Assembly: GCF_000633415.1 (NCBI RefSeq)
Contig: NZ_AYMV01000035.1
Coordinates: 1-64,000 of the forward strand
Direction of reading: 5' to 3'
Length of the DNA stretch: 64,000 nt
Source of the DNA: Leucobacter sp. PH1c
GTDB lineage: Bacteria; Actinomycetota; Actinomycetes; Actinomycetales; Microbacteriaceae
Positions 1 through 7,409 of the stretch are shown here, one piece after another; position 1 is the first letter of the stretch, and every line of letters begins with the position of its first letter. A model generated the notes under the pieces. The model saw only the letters and a list, made by a program, of their open reading frames with translations. It had not been told where the DNA came from and did not search any database. A program made the position numbers and the translations under genes.

Positions 1-28
1 GGATCCGGGGCCTCCGCCGTGTTCCGGG

Positions 29-916
29 CTAGGACTCGTCGGCAGGGGTCTCCGGCTGCTTCGGCTTCCGGCCGGCGATCAGCATGCCGCCCGTGACGCC
101 GATCACGAGCAGCGCGACCCCCGCGATCGCGATCGGCACCCAGGGCACCTGCGGCGCGGCCTCGGGCTCGACGGGAGCGGGCTGACCGGGCTCCGCGGTC
201 GCGGTCGGCTCGGGGCGCGGCTCGGCGACGCTCGCGCCCAGCTCGCAACCGCTGACCGTGGCGGTCAGGGTGATCGGATCGAGATCCTCCCCCGTGACGT
301 ACGAGCCGTAGTCGCCGTTCATCGCCGCGGCGCCCTCGACCGTGAAGCGCGGCACCGCACCCGAGATCTCGAGGGATCCGTCGCCCGCGGTGACCGCGCC
401 GCTCAGGTCGATCTTCGCCGCGCGCACGCGTTCGGCGACAGCCTCGCCGCCGCTCGCCGCGGTGTCCGTCGAACCGATCGAGAGCAGCAGGTACGCGCTG
501 TCGTCGTCGGCGAACTCGATCGCGGGGTCGGAGAGATCGAGCTGCATCATGCCGTCGTGGCCCGTGAAGTGGATGGCGCCGGTGAAGGCGATCGTTCCGG
601 CGTCGAGTCCGCTGCTGACGCTGCCGGAAGCCGCGTCCCAGATGAAGCTCGGGGTCTCGTAGCGCATGTCGTCCGAGACGGTCCACTCGCCGTTCGCGAT
701 GGAGCCGCTCACGTAGGAGCGGAAGCGCTCCTTCACGCCCCAGGTGAGCGTCGCGGTGTCGATCGTGCACGCCTCGGCCGCGGGAACCGTCGCGGGGAGC
801 GGTGCCGCCGTCGCCGCGGCGGGTGCCGAGAGGAGGCCGATCCCGACGAGGCCGGCGCCGAGCGCCGCGATCGCGCGGCGGGATCCGGAGCTGCTGGTCT
901 GCTGGGGCGTGTGCAC
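29..916 (-). CDS. HtaA-domain heme-binding membrane-anchored protein
   Basis: This is probably a surface heme-binding protein with one HtaA domain. I place the start at a GTG (916) because AAGGAG sits seven bases upstream; the reading frame is open further upstream but has no comparable site. The 295-residue product has a signal peptide ending near APAAATA, then an HtaA domain opening with TLTWGVKERFRSYV and carrying FTGHDG. The Tyr of RSYV and the His of TGH match positions that bind heme in corynebacterial HtaA proteins. A Pro/Glu-rich spacer leads to one C-terminal membrane helix (PIAIAGVALLVIGVTGG) and a short basic tail, which would leave the heme domain outside the membrane. It is third in a minus-strand set with the SLH protein and the two-domain HtaA protein. 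A heme ABC transporter may follow outside the window, which I infer from corynebacterial hta-hmu loci. Confidence 0.85.
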   Translation of the reverse strand: MHTPQQTSSSGSRRAIAALGAGLVGIGLLSAPAAATAAPLPATVPAAEACTIDTATLTWGVKERFRSYVSGSIANGEWTVSDDMRYETPSFIWDAASGSVSSGLDAGTIAFTGAIHFTGHDGMMQLDLSDPAIEFADDDSAYLLLSIGSTDTAASGGEAVAERVRAAKIDLSGAVTAGDGSLEISGAVPRFTVEGAAAMNGDYGSYVTGEDLDPITLTATVSGCELGASVAEPRPEPTATAEPGQPAPVEPEAAPQVPWVPIAIAGVALLVIGVTGGMLIAGRKPKQPETPADES

Positions 917-937
917 GTGCGTTCTCCTTGCGCTGCT

Positions 938-965
938 GAGTGGGTGCCCGCTCGGGCACCCACTC
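938..965 (-). promoter_or_regulatory. Hairpin in the leader of the single-domain htaA gene
   Basis: A perfect 13-bp inverted repeat (arms 938-950 and 953-965) lies between the stop of the two-domain HtaA gene and the GTG start of the next gene, whose ribosome site is just downstream. It has no T-run, so it may be an attenuator or mRNA-processing or stability hairpin that sets different expression levels within the operon. Confidence 0.6.
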
Positions 966-981
966 ATGATACGGACTGGGG

Positions 982-3378
982 CTACTCGTCGCCCGAGATG
1001 CCGACCGCTGCTGCGGCCTTCCGGCGCTGCGCGACGACGAGGCCGCCCATCGCGCCCGCGACCGCCAGCAGGGCGATCGCGCCGGCCCACCAGAGCCAGA
1101 TCGGGGTGTCTTCCCCGGGAGCGATCCCCGCTGCGACGGGGGTCTGAGCGTTCGCCTCGGCGACGATCTCCTCGACGCTCTGCTGCTCAGCAGACTTCGC
1201 CTTCGCCTTCTTCGCCGCCGAGACGGTGAAGACGGCGCCGGCGTTCGTGCTGCCCTGGAGCGTGATCGTGTGCTCGCCGGGGGTGAGATCCTTCGGGAGC
1301 GTCCCGATCCAGCGCACCACGCCGTTCGCATCGGCACCCGCCGCGTCGTCGAGGACGATCGGATCGGAGTAGAGCACCACGAGCACGTCGCGCTCGCCGG
1401 CCTCGAAGCCGCTGGCCTCGAACTCGATCTCGCCGCCGGGGACGAGCTTCTTCGAGTCGGTGAGGATCCGGATCCCGGTCGTCGCGGGCGGCGCGTCGGC
1501 CGCGGTGCGCTTCGTGTTCTGCGGGCCGACGGCGGTCGATCCGAAGCTCGCACCGCTGACCGCACCGACCGTGAAACTCACGGGGTCGGCGCCGAACGCG
1601 CCGCCGCCGCCCCCGCCACCGCCGGCGATCGCCCCGGAGAGGGGAACCCCGCTCCAGGTGACCTCGCCGTTCGCGCCGACCGACTTACTGCCCGCGCCGA
1701 GGTCGAGGCCGAAGCTCCGACCGCCTGCGGTGAGCGTGCCGCTCGCCGGGCCCGTGATGCTGATCACGGGGTTCGCGAAGGACTCGGACATGAGGCCCTT
1801 GTGCCCGGTGAAAGTCACGACGCCCGAGTACTGCACGGTACCCGTCTGCGACTGGGCGTCCCACGAGCTCGAAGCCTGCGGGAAGACGTAGCCGCCCGCG
1901 CCGCCGCCGACACCGCTCGACGTGATGTTGCCCTTCGCGATCCGGCCCGTCGTGTAGGCCGCGTAGCCGGAGGAGATGCCCCAGGTGAGCGAGCCGGCCT
2001 GCTGCGCGCCGTCGGTGGGGGCCACCGGCTGCACGGGATCGACGGGCTTCGGCTTCGTGGGCGTGACCGGCTTCGGCTTCGTCGGGGTGACGGGCTTCGC
2101 GTCGCTGGCCGCACCGACCGTGAACGTGATGGGAGCCAGCTCCTGCCCCGCCTCGTAGAAGTCCTGGAACACCGGGACCCCCGCAGTGGTCAGCGTTGCG
2201 GGAGCATTCGACCAGCGGATCGCTCCGCCGGATCGCTCGCTGCGCTGTGCCTTCGTGAGGTCGATGGTCGCGATCACATCGACGGTTTCACGCAGCTCCT
2301 GGGTCTGCATATCGACCGAGACCGTCCGGACTGAGAGCTCGGCACGGCGCGAGTCGATGACCCGAATCATGGGGTTGGACATGTTCAGATCCAGTTGTCC
2401 CGCATGCCCGAGGAAGCGCATGGAGCCGGCGAACTGTACCGTCCCCGTGTTCCGCCCGCTCTCCCATTTCCCGCCCGTGATCTGAGGGAAGTCGAACTCG
2501 GAGCCGTCGTACTTCGCCGGCTTCTGCGCCGAGATCTTGCCCTTCGCGATCGGGCCCTCGACGTAGGCGCGGAAGCGGTCGAGCACGCCCCAGTGCAAGC
2601 TCCCCACCTCGGCGGGCTCCGGCTGCACGGTCTCGCCGGAGAGCGCTGCCCACTGGGCCGAGGTGAGTTCCAGAGGCGCTCGCGCGAACGCGGTCTCCGC
2701 GGTGGGCGCATCCCCACCGTTCCAGACCACAAGTTCGTACTTCCCGTTCTTCACGAGCGCACCCGGCGCCGCGGTCAGCTCGACCGTCGCCGCGCCGTTC
2801 GTCACCGCGAGCGGCGCGGTCGTCCGGGGCAGTCCGGTCGCGGCACCCGTGCCGAGTGAGAGTTCGTCGCCCTGTCGGATGAGTGCCGCCGAAATCGCGG
2901 AGACCGCTGAGTCCAGCTTGTCCACGTTCCCGGTCATGCGAAGCTTGCGGTCCGGACTCACCACCGGAGTAACCGTCACCTTGGCCTGATCCATGGGGGG
3001 CGGCACCGGTGCATCAGCCGGAGACGCCGGGCTCGCCGGGGCCGATGGCTGAGATGCCTCGTCCGCCTGCTCAGCGTGCTCCGCCTGAGCGTCCTGGGCC
3101 GGGATGACCTCCGACGAGGCTTCGGGCTGCTCGGGCACGAGTACTGCAGCGTCCTGCTGGGACTGATCCGGTGCCGAGCCGTCTGCGTCAGCGGGCGGTG
3201 CATCTTCGGGCACCGTCGCGGTGCCAGGCTGCCCTGCGGCGATCGCAGTCTCGGCTGCACCCTCCGACGCGCTTCCGGCATCGCTCGCGAACGCGGGCGC
3301 GACGCCCACGCCGCTCATCGTGATCGCGATCGCGAGCGCGATCCCGGCAAAGCCCCGTCTGTGCTGACGCTGAGTCAT
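982..3378 (-). CDS. Two-domain HtaA heme-binding surface protein
   Basis: The 798-residue product is a likely heme receptor anchored in the membrane. It has a signal peptide (1-32), an acidic Ala/Pro-rich spacer (35-130), and a domain at about 130-250 that resembles one in the neighbouring SLH protein. Two HtaA domains follow, at about 258-425 (LHWGVLDRFRAYV, FLGHAG) and about 463-620 (LTWGISSGYAAYTTG, FTGHKG). Both keep the aromatic and His positions used for heme in corynebacterial HtaA. The domains are joined by a repeated KPVTPTKP linker. An Ig-like segment (about 630-730) and a C-terminal helix (about 762-782) with a basic tail end the protein. Duplicated HtaA domains are known from corynebacterial HtaA. 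A GGGGAG sequence lies about ten bases before the ATG. It is second in the operon behind the SLH gene. Confidence 0.87.
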   Translation of the reverse strand: MTQRQHRRGFAGIALAIAITMSGVGVAPAFASDAGSASEGAAETAIAAGQPGTATVPEDAPPADADGSAPDQSQQDAAVLVPEQPEASSEVIPAQDAQAEHAEQADEASQPSAPASPASPADAPVPPPMDQAKVTVTPVVSPDRKLRMTGNVDKLDSAVSAISAALIRQGDELSLGTGAATGLPRTTAPLAVTNGAATVELTAAPGALVKNGKYELVVWNGGDAPTAETAFARAPLELTSAQWAALSGETVQPEPAEVGSLHWGVLDRFRAYVEGPIAKGKISAQKPAKYDGSEFDFPQITGGKWESGRNTGTVQFAGSMRFLGHAGQLDLNMSNPMIRVIDSRRAELSVRTVSVDMQTQELRETVDVIATIDLTKAQRSERSGGAIRWSNAPATLTTAGVPVFQDFYEAGQELAPITFTVGAASDAKPVTPTKPKPVTPTKPKPVDPVQPVAPTDGAQQAGSLTWGISSGYAAYTTGRIAKGNITSSGVGGGAGGYVFPQASSSWDAQSQTGTVQYSGVVTFTGHKGLMSESFANPVISITGPASGTLTAGGRSFGLDLGAGSKSVGANGEVTWSGVPLSGAIAGGGGGGGGAFGADPVSFTVGAVSGASFGSTAVGPQNTKRTAADAPPATTGIRILTDSKKLVPGGEIEFEASGFEAGERDVLVVLYSDPIVLDDAAGADANGVVRWIGTLPKDLTPGEHTITLQGSTNAGAVFTVSAAKKAKAKSAEQQSVEEIVAEANAQTPVAAGIAPGEDTPIWLWWAGAIALLAVAGAMGGLVVAQRRKAAAAVGISGDE

Positions 3379-3407
3379 CTGTGAGTTACTCCCCTACACG
3401 GCCCGAA

Positions 3408-3443
3408 GGGCGCACGCGCATCCCGGAGGAAACGCGTGCGCCC
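3408..3443 (-). terminator. Intergenic hairpin between the SLH and HtaA genes
   Basis: An 11-bp perfect stem (3408-3418 with 3433-3443) with a 14-base loop lies after the SLH gene and before the two-domain HtaA gene. There is no clear T-run, so partial termination or mRNA processing is as likely as full termination. Confidence 0.5.
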
Positions 3444-3464
3444 GAGGCACCATCAGTCCAGACC

Positions 3465-4982
3465 CTAGCGGTCTGCTCGGTACATGAACGCAGCCATCGC
3501 CTCACGCGTCACGTTCGACTTCGGTGCGTACTTCGGCTTGCCGCTCGGCTGCGCGATGCCGGTGGAGAGACCGCTCGAGTGCATCCAAGCGATCTCCTTG
3601 TAGAACTTGTCGCCGGGCTTCACATCAGCGAAGGGGGACACCTTCGGTGCCGCCGGCTTCGCGTTCGTATCGATCCGGTACATGAACGCCGCCATCGCCT
3701 CGCGGGTGATGTTCGACTTGGGCAGGTACTTGACCGTGCCGTTCGGCTGCTTGACGCCGGTCGAGATCTTGGACTCCGCCATCCAGGCGATTTCCTTGTA
3801 GAACTTGTCGGTCGTCTTCACATCCGTGAAGGGCGACCGAGCCGGCGCCTTGTAGTTCGCAGGCGCATGCTGGCGGAAGAGGAACGCTGCCATCGCCTCG
3901 CGGGTCACATTCGACTTCGGGAGGTACTTCACCGATCCGTCCGACTGCTTCACACCGGTCGAGAGACCCGTAGTGTACATCCACGCAATCTCCTTGTAGA
4001 ACTTATCGCCCTGCGCGACATCGGTGAAGGGGACCTTCGGCTCCGGCTTCGGGAACACCGCGTCCCACTGCGCCGAGGAGACCGCGACATCAGCGCGAGC
4101 GTAGATCGTCTCGCTCGTGATCTCGGCGTGCTTCTTCCACAGGATGACCTCGTACTGCTTCGTGCGGTCGAGACCGGCAACGGGCGCGTTCAGCACGAAG
4201 CTGCTCGAGCCGTTGGTGACCTTCGGGAAGGGGAGAGCGAACGCGGGGAACGCGCTGTCCATGCCCGTCAGAGTGGACTCCGAGTCCTTCACGATCAGGG
4301 CTCCGTAGAGGTCCGAAATGTCCGCGGGAAGATCGCTTGCGGCGACGTTCACCGTGAGGCCGGTCTTCGTCGCGGCAGCGACCGTCCCGGTCACCTGCGC
4401 GGGAACGACCTCGGTGCCGTCACTGAACGTGACCGGCGTGAAGATCTCGTAGGGAGCGTACTTCGCGCCGCCGCCAGGGTAGGTGTAGATGCCGTAGTTG
4501 CCCTCTGCGAGCGCCGTGAGGTCCTGCTCGCTCACGGCGAGAGTGGTGGTGAAGCTGCCGTCGGCGCTCATCTCGATGGCACCGTTCGCGGCGCCGCCAA
4601 CCGTCGCCATGTCATCGGCGTGGACCGCCCACTTCACATCGAAGTTCTTCCGTGCGCCGCTCGCCACGCCCGTGCTCGGCTGCCACACATCGGGGTAGTA
4701 GCCGAATGCGACGTACACGCCGGTGAACTTCCCCAGGAGCGGCGGGCGGGTGCCCTTCGTCTCATCCGTGGGCACGAAGCCCGAACCGCTCACGGTGATG
4801 GTCTCGCCGTCCGGGTTCAGGCCAGTGTCTTTCGAGACAGTGACCACGGGCGCCGGAGCGTCGCCCTCGACAGCGTTCGCCGCTGCCGGCACCATCAACG
4901 CGCCGCTGGCCACGAGAAGCGCGGCGGTTCCGGTCGCCAGCACCGCGGAAACCCGCTTTCGCCAGCCGTTCTGTGCAGTCAT
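3465..4982 (-). CDS. Secreted protein with three SLH repeats
   Basis: This 505-residue exported protein has a signal peptide (cleavage near AAANA), a beta-rich N-terminal region with SGSGFVP, a middle domain ending SSAQWDAVF that resembles the pre-HtaA domain of the next gene, and three C-terminal S-layer homology repeats. Each repeat contains FYKEIAWM and TREAMAAF. SLH repeats usually bind secondary cell-wall polymers and hold proteins at the surface. I use the ATG at 4982 because it directly precedes the signal peptide and AGGAG lies about ten bases upstream; a longer frame upstream is not hydrophobic. It heads the hta operon, behind a DtxR-like dyad, so a role in iron or heme capture at the wall is plausible but inferred. 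The exact ligand is unknown. Confidence 0.85.
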   Translation of the reverse strand: MTAQNGWRKRVSAVLATGTAALLVASGALMVPAAANAVEGDAPAPVVTVSKDTGLNPDGETITVSGSGFVPTDETKGTRPPLLGKFTGVYVAFGYYPDVWQPSTGVASGARKNFDVKWAVHADDMATVGGAANGAIEMSADGSFTTTLAVSEQDLTALAEGNYGIYTYPGGGAKYAPYEIFTPVTFSDGTEVVPAQVTGTVAAATKTGLTVNVAASDLPADISDLYGALIVKDSESTLTGMDSAFPAFALPFPKVTNGSSSFVLNAPVAGLDRTKQYEVILWKKHAEITSETIYARADVAVSSAQWDAVFPKPEPKVPFTDVAQGDKFYKEIAWMYTTGLSTGVKQSDGSVKYLPKSNVTREAMAAFLFRQHAPANYKAPARSPFTDVKTTDKFYKEIAWMAESKISTGVKQPNGTVKYLPKSNITREAMAAFMYRIDTNAKPAAPKVSPFADVKPGDKFYKEIAWMHSSGLSTGIAQPSGKPKYAPKSNVTREAMAAFMYRADR

Positions 4983-5047
4983 TGCGAGCGCACTCCTGTT
5001 CTCTTCGGACGGCCAGCACGGTCCGTGGCGGCCACATCTGATCGAAC

Positions 5048-5066
5048 TGAGGCTCACCTCACCTCA
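5048..5066 (-). promoter_or_regulatory. Candidate DtxR/IdeR iron box before the SLH-hta operon
   Basis: The core at 5048-5061 is a perfect inverted repeat TGAGG-N4-CCTCA, followed by another CCTCA half. Over 19 bases, 13 match the degenerate DtxR box TWAGGTWAGSCTWACCTWA. It lies 66-84 bases before the SLH start. The same 5-4-5 layout appears before carD (TTAGG-N4-CCTAA). Iron control of hta genes is established in corynebacteria; its use here is inferred. Confidence 0.5.
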
Positions 5067-5090
5067 GCACCACCCATTAGTCTGACGAAT

Positions 5091-5175
5091 ATCATCCGAT
5101 GATGCAAGTCGGAGCGCAGCGCGCTCTCCCGCATCATCCGTTCGGATGAGATGCGCGCGCCCGCGCATCGGATGC
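5091..5175. promoter_or_regulatory. Cluster of three related dyads in a divergent promoter region
   Basis: Three small palindromes share a CATC/GATG core: ATCATCCGATGAT (5091-5103), CATCCGTTCGGATG (5135-5148) and GCATCGGATGC (5165-5175). They lie between the divergent SLH and msrB genes, where no terminator is expected, so repeated operator sites for an unknown regulator are a reasonable reading. Confidence 0.35.
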
Positions 5176-5244
5176 GGCCCTCGCTGAGCGCGGCATCGGG
5201 CGGCGGTCGTACACTGATCCCGAACCGAGGAACGGAGACCCCTC

Positions 5245-5700
5245 ATGAGCAGCAAGCCCATCGATTCCGCCGCGTACCCGATCCAGCTCTCCGACAGCGA
5301 GTGGCGCGAGCGGCTCGGCGCGGAGGAGTACGCGATTCTGCGCCGAGCGGCGACCGAGCGCGCCGGGACCGGGGAGCTCCTCGACGAGGAGCGCGACGGG
5401 CTCTACCGATGCCGCGGCTGCGGGAACGAGCTCTTCGTCGCGGGGACGAAGTTCGATTCCGGCTGCGGCTGGCCAAGCTTCTACGAGAGCGTCCGCCCCG
5501 GCGCGGTCGAGCTGCTCGAGGATCACAGCCTCGGCATGACCCGCACCGAGGTGCGGTGCGCGGAGTGCGGCTCGCATCTCGGCCACGTCTTCCCGGACGG
5601 GTTCGGCACGCCGACGGGCGACCGCTACTGCATGAACTCGCTCGCGCTCACCTTCGAGCCGGGCGGCGAGCCCACCGCCGAGCCCGCGCCCGAGGCATGA
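5245..5700 (+). CDS. msrB: Peptide-methionine (R)-S-oxide reductase MsrB
   Basis: MsrB reduces methionine-R-sulfoxide in oxidised proteins in the cytoplasm, using thioredoxin. The 151-residue protein has the family's full length. The structural zinc cysteines are two CxxC pairs (C56/C59 in CRGCG, C105/C108 in CAECG). The catalytic cysteine is C129 in RYCMNS, with the likely resolving C74 in SGCGWPSF. The ATG follows GGAACGGAGA, and a TACACT -10-like hexamer is at 5210-5215. Its stop overlaps the next start by four bases (ATGA), so the nitroreductase-like gene is co-translated. It is divergent from the SLH-hta operon. Confidence 0.96.
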   Translation: MSSKPIDSAAYPIQLSDSEWRERLGAEEYAILRRAATERAGTGELLDEERDGLYRCRGCGNELFVAGTKFDSGCGWPSFYESVRPGAVELLEDHSLGMTRTEVRCAECGSHLGHVFPDGFGTPTGDRYCMNSLALTFEPGGEPTAEPAPEA

Positions 5701-6299
5701 CCGAGCCCGCGCCCGTCCGGGCGGCGTTCGCGCAGCGGCGCTCGCACTCCCGCGTGACCGACGCAGCCCCCGATTCGGCGGAGCTGGCCGAGCTCCTCGG
5801 CGCGCTCGTGAGCGTCGCGGATCACTCGGGCCTCCGCCCGTGGCGCGTGATCGAACTTCGCGGCGACGCCCGGCTCCGGCTCGGCGACGCGCTGGGCGAC
5901 GCCGCGGGCGGCAAGCGCGAGAAGTACCGGGCGAAGGCGACGCGCGCTCCGCTCGTGATCGCGCTCGTCGTCTCCCCGCGCCGGAGCGGGAAGGTGCCGC
6001 TCTGGGAGCAGGAGGCGGTGGCGAGCGGCGTCGCCCACGGGCTCGGCCTCCTCCTCTGGGAAGCGGGCTGGGGCACGTTCTGGCGCAGCGGTGAGCACAC
6101 GCGCTCGGCGCCCGTCCACGAGGCGCACGGCCTCGCCGCCGAGGAGTACCTACTCGGCTGGCTGTACGTGGGCGGGGTGCCCGATCGCAGCCGTCCAGAC
6201 CGGCCAGCGAAACCGCAGAAGCCACGAAAGCCGCTCGAGCTCGCCCGGCACCTCAGCGGGCTCGAGCCCCCGAGCCCCGCCACGGAAGCGCCGCGATAA
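5697..6299 (+). CDS. Nitroreductase-family protein
   Basis: This 200-residue protein resembles short flavin-dependent nitroreductases. It has an N-terminal RRSHSR segment where FMN phosphate contacts usually lie, then SGLRPWRVIEL, a Lys/Arg segment KREKYRAKA, and a C-terminal region with WEAGWGTFWRSG and LLGWLYVGG, typical of the FMN-binding fold. The substrate cannot be told from the sequence. The ATG overlaps the msrB stop by four bases. A Pro/Lys-rich tail extends past the fold, and the last 47 bases overlap the 3' end of the convergent DMT transporter gene. Confidence 0.8.
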   Translation: MTEPAPVRAAFAQRRSHSRVTDAAPDSAELAELLGALVSVADHSGLRPWRVIELRGDARLRLGDALGDAAGGKREKYRAKATRAPLVIALVVSPRRSGKVPLWEQEAVASGVAHGLGLLLWEAGWGTFWRSGEHTRSAPVHEAHGLAAEEYLLGWLYVGGVPDRSRPDRPAKPQKPRKPLELARHLSGLEPPSPATEAPR

Positions 6300-7218
6300 C
6301 CACGGCGAGGAGCGCCACCGCGGTGCCGGCGATCATCCCCTGAGTGAGGCCGCCGGCGAGCGGCGCGCCGAGCTCGAAGGCGACGGCGGCGATGAGCTGG
6401 CCGGCCACGTTCGACATGCTCAGCAGCAGCACCCCCGCCGTGCGCACGAGCATCGCCGCGACCGCGATGAAGATCGTGCCGACGAAGCCGCCGATGTAGA
6501 AGTACGGCTCGCTCGGCCAATCGCTCGGCCAGCCCGACACGGCGACGGAGATCGCGGCGGCGGTGCCGAGCAGCACGGTGCCGACGACGAAGTTCACGAA
6601 CGTCGCGGTGACCGCGCTCTGCGCCGCGGCGCGCACGAGGCCGTTGAGCATCGACTGGGCAGCCATGCCCGCCCCGACGAAGACGGGGATGAGGATCAGC
6701 CACACCGGGCCGTGCTCCCCCGTGCCGCCGAGGCCCGCGGAGAGCACCACCGCGATGACCGCGAGGACGGTGCCCGCCACCCGCGGCGGCGTCGGGTCGA
6801 TGCGCCCGCCCGGCCCGAGTCCGAGCCGGTCCATCGCGAGACCGCCGAGCACCTGACCCGCGACGATGCCGACAGTGAAGAGCGTGAGCCCCATGAGCGG
6901 AGTGACGAGCCCCTGGCTCAGCACGAAGAGCGCGCCGCCCGTGCCGCCGAGCAGCACCCAGGAGGGGAGCCGCGCCGCGCGCACCTCTGCGCGGATGCGG
7001 CCGATGCCCGAGCGGCCGCGCCGGGAGACCGCGAGCACGACGCACATGATGAGCAGCCCGATCCCAAAGGAGACCGCGGCCGTGACGTAGCCGTTGCCCA
7101 GGCGGACGCTCAGGCCGCCGTTGATGCGCGATTGCAGGGCGACGAGCATGCCGGCGAGGCCGGATCCAACGAGAGCGGCCCAGACGGGGAACGAGCGAGT
7201 GCGAGTCACTCGCCCCAC
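6253..7218 (-). CDS. DMT-family transporter (YdcZ/DUF606 type)
   Basis: This 321-residue integral membrane protein has about ten hydrophobic segments in two homologous halves. Each half carries the QSxxNG/QSMLNG-type motif near its start (ALQSRINGGL and AAQSMLNGLV), which marks the duplicated YdcZ/DUF606 branch of the drug/metabolite transporters. The substrate is unknown. The start is a GTG with GGAG a few bases upstream; a second GTG nine bases inside is an alternative. The 3' end overlaps the convergent nitroreductase-like gene by 47 bases. Confidence 0.85.
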   Translation of the reverse strand: MGRVTRTRSFPVWAALVGSGLAGMLVALQSRINGGLSVRLGNGYVTAAVSFGIGLLIMCVVLAVSRRGRSGIGRIRAEVRAARLPSWVLLGGTGGALFVLSQGLVTPLMGLTLFTVGIVAGQVLGGLAMDRLGLGPGGRIDPTPPRVAGTVLAVIAVVLSAGLGGTGEHGPVWLILIPVFVGAGMAAQSMLNGLVRAAAQSAVTATFVNFVVGTVLLGTAAAISVAVSGWPSDWPSEPYFYIGGFVGTIFIAVAAMLVRTAGVLLLSMSNVAGQLIAAVAFELGAPLAGGLTQGMIAGTAVALLAVVIAALPWRGSGARAR

Positions 7219-7235
7219 CCTACTCCGCCCGTGGG

Positions 7236-7289
7236 GGCGCGGTTGGCGCGGTTGGCGCGGTTGGCGCGGTTGGCGCGGTTGGCACGGTA
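7236..7289. repeat. 9-bp tandem repeat (GGCGCGGTT)
   Basis: Five perfect copies of GGCGCGGTT run from 7236 to 7280, and a sixth diverged copy (GGCACGGTA) ends at 7289. They lie between the DMT transporter start and the tRNA gene. Copy number in such a minisatellite can vary between strains. Confidence 0.9.
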
Positions 7290-7300
7290 CACGCGTACAG

Positions 7301-7373
7301 AGCCGCCTATCGGACTCGAACCGATCACCTGCGCTTTACAAGGGCGCTGCTCTACCAGATGAGCTAAGGCGGC
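7301..7373 (-). tRNA. tRNA-Thr (anticodon UGU)
   Basis: The reverse strand folds as a cloverleaf. The acceptor arms GCCGCC(T) and (A)GGCGGC pair, the D arm contains TAGCTCATCTGGTAGAGC, the anticodon loop is CTTGTAA (anticodon TGT), and the T arm has GGTTCGAGTCC. No CCA is encoded. It follows the terminator of the DsbA-like gene. Confidence 0.97.
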
Positions 7374-7377
7374 AAGA

Positions 7378-7401
7378 GGGGCGGTCCAGCTGGACCGCCC
7401 C
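7378..7401 (-). terminator. Terminator-like palindrome after the DsbA-like gene
   Basis: A perfect 24-base palindrome (GGGGCGGTCC arms around AGCT) lies nine bases after the stop of the DsbA-like gene and just before the tRNA. No T-run follows. Confidence 0.7.
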
Positions 7402-7409
7402 GGTGCAGT

